16,125 nt of DNA from SZUA-229 sp041589175. Its GTDB lineage: Bacteria > Pseudomonadota > Gammaproteobacteria > SZUA-229. A program made the position numbers and the translations under genes. The stretch lies in NCBI GenBank assembly GCA_041589175.1, contig JBFHWF010000057.1, positions 1 through 16,125 of the forward strand. Reading direction: 5' to 3'. Below are positions 7,386 to 13,170 of the stretch, piece by piece (position 1 is the stretch's first letter; every line of letters begins with the position of its first letter). The notes under the pieces were generated by a model. That model had not been told where the DNA came from. It saw only the letters and a list, made by a program, of their open reading frames with translations, and did no database searches.

Positions 7386-7736
7386 CCCGTTTGGGTAGAG
7401 TCAGAAGCACATATATGCCTTAGAAAAACTTATATCTCGCTCAGTATATTTTATTCTTTAGGTTTTTTTCCTCAATTTAATCATCTGCTTATGTGACTTC
7501 TGCTCAAATCCGGAATATTTGTTAATACTATCGCCACATTCAAAAAAATAAACTTTACTTTAAGATGATATGCGATACACTCGAACTGCTGGTAAAGAAT
7601 ACAGCTGATATTTATGTTTGTCAGGCCGGTGTTGCAAACCTCAACCCCCCGCCATTTCGTAAGTAAACCCTGCATCTTTCAGCATCACCTAATATGGCTT
7701 GCATGCCATACAATTACGACTAAAAAGGGGGAGCAA
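7386..7736 (+). other. AT-rich gene-free region with probable cold-shock leader
   Basis: No convincing gene is seen in these 351 bases. The left part holds a small ACCC/GGGT hairpin and the possible terminator after the cysteine-cluster gene. TTTACT (7554-7559) and TACACT (7576-7581), 16 bases apart, form a moderate sigma-70 promoter match, which would give a leader of about 150 bases before the cold-shock ATG. Long leaders that change fold with temperature are a known feature of cspA-type genes. A 6-bp stem TATGGC/GCCATA (7693-7710) sits just before the Shine-Dalgarno. Confidence 0.4.
7418..7469 (+). terminator. Possible weak rho-independent terminator of the gsp transcript
   Basis: An imperfect pairing of CCTTAGAA (7418-7425) with TTCTTTAGG (7454-7462), separated by an AT-rich loop, is followed directly by seven T residues (7463-7469). 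The position, 33 bases after the last gene, suits a terminator, but the stem has mismatches and the loop is long. Confidence 0.3.
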
Positions 7737-7943
7737 ATGGCTTCGGCAAACGGACGAGTTAAATGGTTTGATGAAAAGAAGGGCTTTGGCTTTATCGAGC
7801 GCGACGAAGGCAACGATGTATTCGTTCACTTCCGTTCAATCATCGGTGATGGATTCAAAACCCTGGCAGAAGGCCAGCAAGTTGAATTTGACGTTGAAGA
7901 TACACCCAAAGGCCCACAGGCCGCTAATGTAAAGCCTGTATAG
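7737..7943 (+). CDS. CspA-family cold-shock / RNA chaperone protein
   Basis: Single cold-shock domain of 68 residues, a five-stranded beta-barrel that binds single-stranded RNA and DNA and melts RNA structure. The RNP1 motif KGFGFI (residues 15-20) and RNP2 motif DVFVHF (27-32) are intact, with NGRVKWFDEKKGFGFI at the N-terminus and EFDVEDTPKGPQAANV near the end, so RNA binding should be functional. The start at 7737 is fixed by a strong purine-rich ribosome binding site (AAGGGGGAG, 7725-7733). The longer frame from 7614 adds 41 residues unlike any cold-shock protein. Which csp paralogue this is, and whether it is cold-induced or constitutive, cannot be told from the protein; the long upstream leader hints at post-transcriptional control. 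Confidence 0.95.
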   Translation: MASANGRVKWFDEKKGFGFIERDEGNDVFVHFRSIIGDGFKTLAEGQQVEFDVEDTPKGPQAANVKPV

Positions 7944-7951
7944 GCCTTACA

Positions 7952-7984
7952 TAACAGGCGCTACAAAACCTGTAGCGCCTGTTA
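7952..7984. terminator. Perfect 14-bp hairpin between csp and the pseudouridine synthase gene
   Basis: TAACAGGCGCTACA (7952-7965) and its exact reverse complement (7971-7984) flank a 5-base loop, 8 bases after the csp stop and 12 bases before the stop of the convergent gene. The tail on the + strand (GATTTA) has only a short T run and the minus side has none, so it could be a bidirectional terminator of weak type or an RNA-stabilising 3' stem. Confidence 0.7.
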
Positions 7985-7996
7985 GATTTAAGCCGG

Positions 7997-8812
7997 TTAC
8001 GGTTCTATACACCACTCTACCTCTTCCCCGGTTTCAGGACATATAAGCTTCAAACGGCACGCCGTTAACTGAAGATCAACAGACGTGTCTTTTGCCCCCG
8101 TCAGCCGATCACCCCGAATGGGATGCCCCAGCAGAGCCATGTGCCTTCTTACCTGGTGTTTTCTGCCCGTATCAATCTCCACCCATACCTGGCTGAGTTT
8201 TTCCTGTGGATTATGCTCCACGCGAACAACACGGGAACAGGCTGATTTACCATCAACAGGTTCATTAATTTCAAGGGGCAATTCAGCAACCTGCAACAGC
8301 CCTTCTAACGTTGCGTGATACTGTTTGCTGATTTGGTGATTCTCGAATCGTTGAGATAAGAGCCTGGCCATTTTCTTTGAATGCGCGATTAGCATCAGGC
8401 CATTTGCAGCACGATCGAGCCGATGCACAGTAAACGCTGGCCTTTGCGGCAACAGGTGCTGTTCAGCATAACGATAAAGGGTACAGTGATCACCCCAGCG
8501 GCTCCCCTGGGACCACATCCCTGAGGGTTTATTCCAGACCGAGTAAGCACCACGATCTTCTATGAGTTGCGCCTCTGGTGGTTGTATTGCCTGTATTTCT
8601 TCATCGTAATACAGGTGAACTTCATCGCCGGGGCTGAGTAATTTGCGGGCTCGCCTGAGCCGATCGATACCGCCATGCCCCTTGTGCCAGACCGCACCAT
8701 TTTTCATCACACGCTTAATTTGCTGCCGACCCAGGCTCGTGTTCTCAAATAATAACTCCAGTACACTAATTTCTGTCAGCACCGGAATGTGGCACTCAAA
8801 ACGCTCACTCAT
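7997..8812 (-). CDS. RluA-family RNA pseudouridine synthase
   Basis: Converts a uridine in rRNA or tRNA to pseudouridine. Product of 271 residues. The catalytic motif HRLDRAANGLML is present with catalytic Asp133. Other family elements are NKPSGMWSQG (94-103), TGRKHQVRRHMALLGHPIRGD, and ISKQYHATLEG. The N-terminal 70 residues (LGRQQIKRVMKNGAVWHKG and LLSPGDEVHLYY) resemble an S4-like RNA-binding domain. HRLDRAANG differs slightly from the common HRLDRDTSG, so the substrate cannot be named and this may be one of the less-studied subfamilies. The start overlaps the end of the phzF-like gene by 4 bases (ATGA), so the two are co-transcribed, with this gene second. Confidence 0.9.
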   Translation of the reverse strand: MSERFECHIPVLTEISVLELLFENTSLGRQQIKRVMKNGAVWHKGHGGIDRLRRARKLLSPGDEVHLYYDEEIQAIQPPEAQLIEDRGAYSVWNKPSGMWSQGSRWGDHCTLYRYAEQHLLPQRPAFTVHRLDRAANGLMLIAHSKKMARLLSQRFENHQISKQYHATLEGLLQVAELPLEINEPVDGKSACSRVVRVEHNPQEKLSQVWVEIDTGRKHQVRRHMALLGHPIRGDRLTGAKDTSVDLQLTACRLKLICPETGEEVEWCIEP

Positions 8813-9699
8813 TCGTCAGGAAGATCAAAATAGCCTTCACCCATTTTTGTCACATGCCCACCCAGACGAATATCCCTGACGTCCTGCCCTACCTTGTCGA
8901 CATTAACCTCAAGAATACTGACTCGTGAATGCTCATCACCCCGCTGCACATGGCTAGAGCGATGATAGTCTGCTTTACCCTGTGACAGATAAAGCCCAAA
9001 GGCGGGTGCTGCAGCTCCAATCGGCGGATCTTCTTTACGCGCAATACCCTTGCCCATCAGACGAGCCGCAAAATTAACCCCCTCAAAAGGGTGATCCCCC
9101 GTGAACAGCAATATCTGCCTGGCCAGGGGCGCAACAAACGACAGCAGCCAGCGGTTCTCAGAGAACACCGCTTTTCGGAGCGCCTGGTTATTTTTTAAGG
9201 GTATCATCAGGAAAGGATCCGGATTGCCACTTATCATCGGACGATATTCGTTGTAGCCGATCTCGGACTCATCCACGCCAATGATCTGCGCCAGCTCGCT
9301 GTCTGAGGGCACGTATTCATCATAGTGCTCATTGACGGGCAGACCTATCTGCACTTTCTGATTCTTCAAACCAAGTATCACGTCAAACAGCTGGGATCCA
9401 CACTCAATACGCGCATCCGAACCACGCACCATACCAACATCCGCCATCACGAAACAGCCTGCCATCATGGCATGGCCAGCAAAGCCACTCTTCTTCAACG
9501 GGTTAAATATTTCCAGCCTGGCATCACAGCGATTATCGGACGAATGGTCTACAAAAACCGTCTCCGTAAGATTAAGCTCCCGCGCCAGCAATTGCCTTTG
9601 CTCCTGTGTGATTCTTCCCGCATTTGGAAAAACAGCAATTTGCGCACCTGCGAATGCCTCTCTGGTAAACGCATCAACTAAAACATATTTTGATTTCAT
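8809..9699 (-). CDS. PhzF-family epimerase/isomerase-like protein
   Basis: Member of the PhzF/diaminopimelate-epimerase fold superfamily (296 residues, two similar halves); the best-known member isomerises a phenazine precursor, but most chromosomal homologues have unknown substrates. The N-terminal VDAFTREAFAGAQIAVFP is the family opening, and LNLTETVFV supplies Glu46 at the catalytic glutamate position. FAGHAMMAG keeps the conserved FxGH core. Departures are GAQIAV where most have GNPxAV, and NPLKKSGFAGH where most have TPxxExPFxGH, suggesting a divergent subfamily. It is the first gene of a minus-strand pair with the pseudouridine synthase. No phenazine genes are nearby, so a role in phenazine synthesis is not supported. 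Confidence 0.87.
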   Translation of the reverse strand: MKSKYVLVDAFTREAFAGAQIAVFPNAGRITQEQRQLLARELNLTETVFVDHSSDNRCDARLEIFNPLKKSGFAGHAMMAGCFVMADVGMVRGSDARIECGSQLFDVILGLKNQKVQIGLPVNEHYDEYVPSDSELAQIIGVDESEIGYNEYRPMISGNPDPFLMIPLKNNQALRKAVFSENRWLLSFVAPLARQILLFTGDHPFEGVNFAARLMGKGIARKEDPPIGAAAPAFGLYLSQGKADYHRSSHVQRGDEHSRVSILEVNVDKVGQDVRDIRLGGHVTKMGEGYFDLPDE

Positions 9700-9717
9700 G
9701 CAATTGGACTACCGGTA

Positions 9718-9745
9718 TTGAAATACTGAAAAGGTCTAATAGAGT
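9718..9745 (+). promoter_or_regulatory. Possible sigma-70 promoter of the DUF2244 gene
   Basis: TTGAAA (9718-9723) and TAGAGT (9740-9745) are 16 bases apart, giving a start near 9752 and a leader of about 25 bases before the ATG at 9777. It lies in the 77-base gap divergent from the phzF-like gene. Modest match only. Confidence 0.3.
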
Positions 9746-9776
9746 TAAAGATAACACATGCGAGGCCACCACACAT

Positions 9777-10280
9777 ATGGTTACCCCCGACCTCAATGCT
9801 GATGGCTATACAGGTCATATCCTGATTGAGCCAAACCGCCCGATTAGCTGGCAGGACAACATACGCTTTGTCCGCATATTTGCCCTGCTATCACTATTAG
9901 TGGGTGGCGCACTTTTCTATCAGGGACTGTACCTGATACTGCCTTTTTCCGGGCTGGAAGTAGCCTGCCTGTTTGGCGCACTGTATCTGGTCTATCGGCA
10001 TTACTCTATTTGCCAGGTTATCTATTTCACCCGCGATAGTGTAATCATCGAATCAGGTGACAAGCGAGCCACTGAACGCGTCGAATACCAGCGTTTCTTG
10101 TCAACATTTTATATTGATGACAACGGCAACTACAGTATCCCGCGCCTCACCATACGCTCCCACGGCAAAACAACCGAGATTGGCAGTTTCCTGAGCTATG
10201 CTGACAAGCAGGCACTAATTAGCCTGATCCGTAAGCTAACACAACATTTTCAGCAAGTTGATCCACAGGCCACCAGCTAG
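9777..10280 (+). CDS. DUF2244 family integral membrane protein
   Basis: Product of 167 residues with two adjacent membrane helices (about residues 32-55, IFALLSLLVGGALFYQGLYL, and 59-75, LEVACLFGALYLVY) followed by a cytoplasmic PH-like domain (ICQVIYFTRDSVIIESGDK, then IPRLTIRSHGKTTEIGSFLS). The opening LIEPNRPISWQDN is typical of DUF2244, a proteobacterial family without a proven function, in several species found near cytochrome oxidase genes, which is not the case here. I start at ATG 9777, with GAGG 11 bases upstream. A start at 9690 would add 29 unlikely residues and run into the start of the divergent gene. The 3' end converges on gshA with 5 bases between. Confidence 0.8.
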   Translation: MVTPDLNADGYTGHILIEPNRPISWQDNIRFVRIFALLSLLVGGALFYQGLYLILPFSGLEVACLFGALYLVYRHYSICQVIYFTRDSVIIESGDKRATERVEYQRFLSTFYIDDNGNYSIPRLTIRSHGKTTEIGSFLSYADKQALISLIRKLTQHFQQVDPQATS

Positions 10281-10285
10281 ATTTT

Positions 10286-11860
10286 TTATTGCGCAAAATA
10301 CGCTCGAAGGTATTCATCCAGATCAACATTATCACTTTCTTCCATCTGCTTCTGTTTGATCAGAGACTGCTTCGCCTCAGCATCAAAAAGCTGCATCGTT
10401 TCAGCGTCTAGCTTAAGCTTTGTAAAATACTGATTATGTTTCTGCGACATACGGCGCGCGAAATGATAAAAACCTTCTTTTGTTTCACGCATTTCCTGCA
10501 ACATTCTTGCCGATGGCGTTGCATCTGGATACTTCACTTTCTCCAGTTGCTGCTTAAGGGCTTCAGCATAAGGCTCACCCGTTTTATATCGATCAAGCAC
10601 CTCGCTTATCGCCTGCATCTTATCCAGCAAATCTTCTGCCCAGCTTCTTAGCGTAATCGTCGATGCGTTATAACTGAGCTTCAACTGTGGGTCACGCCCA
10701 TGATGTGCCACCAGCAGTTCATTACGATCAATTTCGGTACGTTCACTGAAACAGATCTGTTCACTCTCATGCAACAAACACATCAACATAAAAATTTCGA
10801 TAAAGCGTAGCTGTGTTTCATTGATTCCGAGTGGGTCAAATGCGTTAACATCGAGTGAACGTAATTCAACATACTGAACACCCCTTTTCTTCAATGCAAC
10901 CGTTGGCTTCTCATTACCCTGCAGTATCTGCTTGGGCCTAACGGTACTGTAATACTCATTCTCGATCTGCAGAAGATTAGCATTCAATTGCTGATACTCA
11001 CCATTCACCTTTACCCCAATTTCTTCATAGCCTGGATAAGGTGTTTCAATCGCACATTTGAGTGTTTCAACATAGGCATCAAGGTTTCGATAACAGGCTT
11101 TTACGCCCGTCTCATTTTCCTTGTTGTTCTGGTAACCAATATCGCCCATTCTTAATGATGTCGCATAAGGTCCGTAATAGGTTGATTCATCAAATACCTC
11201 CAGCGTAGTGGCTGCGCCTGCCAGAAATGATTTACAGACTGCGGGAGATGCGCCAAACAGATAGGGAATTAACCAGCCAAATCGCTGCAGATTCCTTAAC
11301 ATTGAGAAATACTGGTTCGATTTGAAATCCACCAGACTGTTATCAGACTCACCCAGTAAATCTCGATATACATCCCAGAACGAATCGGGAAGTGAATAAT
11401 TAAAATGAACGCCGGCGATAACCTGCATGGTCCTGCCATAACGATGCCCCAGCCCTCGACGATAAATCGACTTCATCTGACCGGCATTGGAGGTCCCGTA
11501 ATTAGCAATTGGGATACTATTATCACCCGCAACCACACAGGGCATACTGGTCGCCCACAGGATTTCGTCCTGTTGTAATTTCTGATACACGTATACCTGA
11601 GAGTCACGCAGAAAATCCAGAACCGACTCGATATGCTCAAAGGGCGGCGTTATGAATTCCAGCAATGCCTCAGAATAATCCGTTGTAATATAAGGATTTG
11701 TAAGCGCAGACCCCAGCGCTTGTGGATGAGGGAACTGGGAAATACTACCATCAGGCGTGACGCGTAAGCTTTCCTTTTCGACACCTATCATACGCCCTGA
11801 TAACAGGCCGTCCCGTTGTTCAAGTAATGCCCTTACTCGGGATTCTAGTTGTTTAGACAA
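10286..11860 (-). CDS. gshA: Glutamate-cysteine ligase, class I (gamma-proteobacterial type)
   Basis: First enzyme of glutathione synthesis: ATP-dependent joining of L-glutamate (through its side-chain carboxylate) to L-cysteine, in the cytoplasm. Product of 524 residues, close to the roughly 518 of the E. coli enzyme. MIGVEKESLRV with Glu28 and Glu30 is the metal/ATP site opening. Other class I blocks are GVHFNYSLPD, SLRMGDIGYQN, VQYVELRSLDVNAFDPLGI and ARRMSQKHNQYF. The start codon is TTG at 11860, with ACGAGA seven bases upstream; the next in-frame Met is residue 24, too late. A TTG start is also known for E. coli gshA and limits expression. Convergent with DUF2244; a sigma-54-like element lies upstream. 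Confidence 0.96.
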   Translation of the reverse strand: MSKQLESRVRALLEQRDGLLSGRMIGVEKESLRVTPDGSISQFPHPQALGSALTNPYITTDYSEALLEFITPPFEHIESVLDFLRDSQVYVYQKLQQDEILWATSMPCVVAGDNSIPIANYGTSNAGQMKSIYRRGLGHRYGRTMQVIAGVHFNYSLPDSFWDVYRDLLGESDNSLVDFKSNQYFSMLRNLQRFGWLIPYLFGASPAVCKSFLAGAATTLEVFDESTYYGPYATSLRMGDIGYQNNKENETGVKACYRNLDAYVETLKCAIETPYPGYEEIGVKVNGEYQQLNANLLQIENEYYSTVRPKQILQGNEKPTVALKKRGVQYVELRSLDVNAFDPLGINETQLRFIEIFMLMCLLHESEQICFSERTEIDRNELLVAHHGRDPQLKLSYNASTITLRSWAEDLLDKMQAISEVLDRYKTGEPYAEALKQQLEKVKYPDATPSARMLQEMRETKEGFYHFARRMSQKHNQYFTKLKLDAETMQLFDAEAKQSLIKQKQMEESDNVDLDEYLRAYFAQ

Positions 11861-11867
11861 TGATTTA

Positions 11868-11873
11868 TCTCGT
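11868..11873 (-). promoter_or_regulatory. Ribosome binding site of gshA deciding a TTG start
   Basis: ACGAGA lies 7 bases before the TTG at 11860 and there is no ATG or GTG in frame nearby, so the rare start codon is well supported. Confidence 0.6.
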
Positions 11874-11911
11874 TATTGATTTGATACAAAACATAATCGT
11901 CAGCTTAATAT

Positions 11912-11927
11912 AGCCACTTCAGTGCCA
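11912..11927 (-). promoter_or_regulatory. Sigma-54-like -24/-12 element upstream of gshA
   Basis: On the minus strand TGGCACTGAAGTGGCT matches the RpoN consensus TGGCACG-N4-TTGCW at all but two defined positions, with the GG and GC pairs at the correct 12-base offset. Predicted start near 11901 gives a leader of about 40 bases before the gshA TTG. No enhancer-binding-protein site was identified. Confidence 0.4.
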
Positions 11928-11950
11928 CAAGCACCCTAAACATAGCTTAA

Positions 11951-11990
11951 TTGACAAGTATCAATACAAAAACAATGGCCTTTGTTTAAT
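11951..11990 (+). promoter_or_regulatory. FNR/ANR-type box with class II spaced -10
   Basis: TTGACAAGTATCAA (11951-11964) matches the FNR/ANR consensus TTGAT-N4-ATCAA at nine of ten defined bases. TTTAAT at 11985-11990 (5 of 6 to TATAAT) would give a start at about 11997-11999, placing the box centre near -40 to -41.5, the classic class II activator position. The promoter points at the orphan gene starting at 12028, with a leader of about 30 bases. Confidence 0.5.
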
Positions 11991-12027
11991 CTGCAACTCT
12001 GCGAACATAAGCTATTCAGACCTGTCA

Positions 12028-12351
12028 ATGAATCCAGACCAGCACAAAGAAAAACCAGAGGATATTAAAGTCAAGCACCTGCATCCATCGGGTAGCACGT
12101 CTGACCAGGGTTCGTTCGAGCTCATACTTAACTGGTACAAGATCAATGGCAAAAACCTGATTGGAGAAGAAAGCCTGAGCAGCCTGAATATAAGAAAATT
12201 ACTTAATGTCCTCGGCAACCCGATCTGGAATCAGCTTTATCATTGCTGGACAGTTGAACTCAAGCATATGCCAGAGCTACAGCCATTCGTACATCACCAG
12301 TTCAATCCGGAAAAATTCGTCTATTTCATCGAAGCCTACAAAACAGACTGA
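12028..12351 (+). CDS. Uncharacterised 107-residue protein
   Basis: I do not recognise a family. The first 28 residues are polar and probably disordered (NPDQHKEKPEDIKVKHLHP). The remainder looks like a small folded, mostly helical domain with many aromatics: FELILNWYKINGKNLI, then LSSLNIRKLLNVLGNPIWNQLYHCW and HHQFNPEKFVYFIEAYK. It has no signal peptide, membrane helix or metal-binding cysteine cluster (single Cys). The ATG lacks an obvious Shine-Dalgarno. Aromatic, dipeptide and codon use look like real coding sequence, and the minus-strand frame overlapping it is less protein-like. An FNR-type promoter lies just upstream, suggesting expression when oxygen is low. It converges with the small Arg-rich gene, one base apart. 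Confidence 0.6.
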   Translation: MNPDQHKEKPEDIKVKHLHPSGSTSDQGSFELILNWYKINGKNLIGEESLSSLNIRKLLNVLGNPIWNQLYHCWTVELKHMPELQPFVHHQFNPEKFVYFIEAYKTD

Positions 12352-12352
12352 C

Positions 12353-12523
12353 TCAACACACCGTCGGTTTAAAAGTATCTTCTTTACGACGATGGTTCAG
12401 CACACGCCGCTCACTACCAAGTGAATCGAATCTGACCAGATCACGTCGCTCGATGCCTCTCCGCCTTTCCGAGCATTGACGCCTGTCGACACCCATATAC
12501 ACATCGCCAATTGACTGTTTCAT
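12353..12523 (-). CDS. Small Arg-Arg repeat protein (56 residues)
   Basis: Short basic protein built around paired arginines: DRRQCSERRRGIERRD, then GSERRVLNHRRKED, giving five RR or RRR clusters at intervals of about 5 to 17 residues. There is no signal peptide or membrane helix. RxxxR spacing recalls the N-terminal arginine motif of PilZ domains, but the rest of a PilZ domain is absent, so cyclic-di-GMP binding is not claimed; nucleic-acid binding is equally possible. The ATG at 12523 is well supported by a perfect AGGAGG seven bases upstream, and a TATAAT box lies 33 bases before the start. An alternative TTG start at 12541 would place the Shine-Dalgarno inside the gene. I do not recognise a named family. 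Confidence 0.65.
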   Translation of the reverse strand: MKQSIGDVYMGVDRRQCSERRRGIERRDLVRFDSLGSERRVLNHRRKEDTFKPTVC

Positions 12524-12530
12524 CACAGGC

Positions 12531-12536
12531 CCTCCT
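12531..12536 (-). promoter_or_regulatory. Perfect Shine-Dalgarno of the Arg-Arg repeat gene
   Basis: AGGAGG seven bases before ATG 12523. It fixes the start and argues that this short frame is truly translated. Confidence 0.7.
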
Positions 12537-12555
12537 GGCAAACTTAAGTATATTA

Positions 12556-12561
12556 ATTATA
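12556..12561 (-). promoter_or_regulatory. Candidate -10 box for the Arg-Arg repeat gene
   Basis: A perfect TATAAT on the minus strand lies 32 bases upstream of the start codon, between this gene and the stop of the secreted TPR gene. No good -35 is found at 16-18 bases, so it is only a candidate. Confidence 0.3.
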
Positions 12562-12590
12562 GCCCAAACTCTGAGATTCTTATACTGTCA

Positions 12591-13139
12591 CTAAGGCATC
12601 TCAGCAATCAGCAGCCGGGCATCGGCCACCAGTGGGTGCTCGGGGTACTGTTTAATAAATGCATCTAGCAGCTTACGTCCATCTGAACTTTCCCCTCGTG
12701 CGGCCACTACTATCGCGTGTGCAAAATGCGCATTTGGCCCCAGATCACTTTCTGGCCATTGCTGTGTAAATTTAGCAAATGCTCTTGCTGCCTGCTCAAG
12801 CTCACCTTTATCCGCAAGACGCTCGGCCTGCGCGAAGGCGTCCAGTTGCTGCATAAATTCACTGTCGCTTGTCCTGTCACCTTTCCAGTACGGTTCTAGC
12901 AAACTCGTTGTGGTCTCGGCACCACGAATCCCGGCTGTTACATTGCTACTCTTTGCGATCTTCAGCTCTTGCCGAGGACTCATCGATTTGAATTTACTCC
13001 ACACCTTGTAAAATAACCCCTTGAATGCTCCCCCTGCCTGCTCCTGAGCGATAACATCCTGAGATTCATTATTGTCCTGCGAAAAAGCAGGTTGCAGACA
13101 GGTCATCGTGCCCAATACAAATGCGAGGAGTAGTCTCAT
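12591..13139 (-). CDS. Secreted TPR-like protein
   Basis: Product of 182 residues with a Sec signal peptide (MRLLLAFVLGTMTCLQPAFS, cut probably after Ser20; no lipobox), so it is expected in the periplasm. After a linker with a basic amphipathic stretch (GLFYKVWSKFKSM), the C-terminal half (about residues 95-180) has two to three helix pairs of tetratricopeptide type, e.g. AERLADKGELEQAARAFAKF and LDAFIKQYPEHPLVADARLL, resembling YbgF/BamD-like repeats. I start at ATG 13139, ten bases after GGAG; GTG 13148 is only one base from it. It follows the large TPR/transglutaminase-like gene by about 31 bases on the same strand, and probably works with it in the envelope. Partner and role unknown. Confidence 0.75.
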   Translation of the reverse strand: MRLLLAFVLGTMTCLQPAFSQDNNESQDVIAQEQAGGAFKGLFYKVWSKFKSMSPRQELKIAKSSNVTAGIRGAETTTSLLEPYWKGDRTSDSEFMQQLDAFAQAERLADKGELEQAARAFAKFTQQWPESDLGPNAHFAHAIVVAARGESSDGRKLLDAFIKQYPEHPLVADARLLIAEMP

Positions 13140-13170
13140 AATATTCACGCTCCAGTAATTAATCTATACA

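Noticed and set aside
7481..7675. Minus-strand 64-residue frame in the region before csp
   Set aside because: No convincing start signal and no recognisable features; the AT-rich sequence and promoter-like motifs fit a leader better.
9690..9776. Extended start of the DUF2244 protein
   Set aside because: The extra residues are unlike the family, and the start would overlap the beginning of the divergent phzF-like gene; ATG 9777 has GAGG upstream.
11877..11890. Second FNR-like site TTGATTTGATACAA upstream of gshA
   Set aside because: The right half TACAA has two mismatches to ATCAA, and it overlaps the gshA leader; too weak.
11951..11979. TTGACA at 11951 as an ordinary -35
   Set aside because: No acceptable -10 at 16-18 bases; it is better explained as the left half of an FNR-type box.
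12012..12218. Minus-strand frame overlapping the orphan 107-residue gene
   Set aside because: Leucine/serine-rich shadow translation; the plus frame has its own promoter signals and better protein character.
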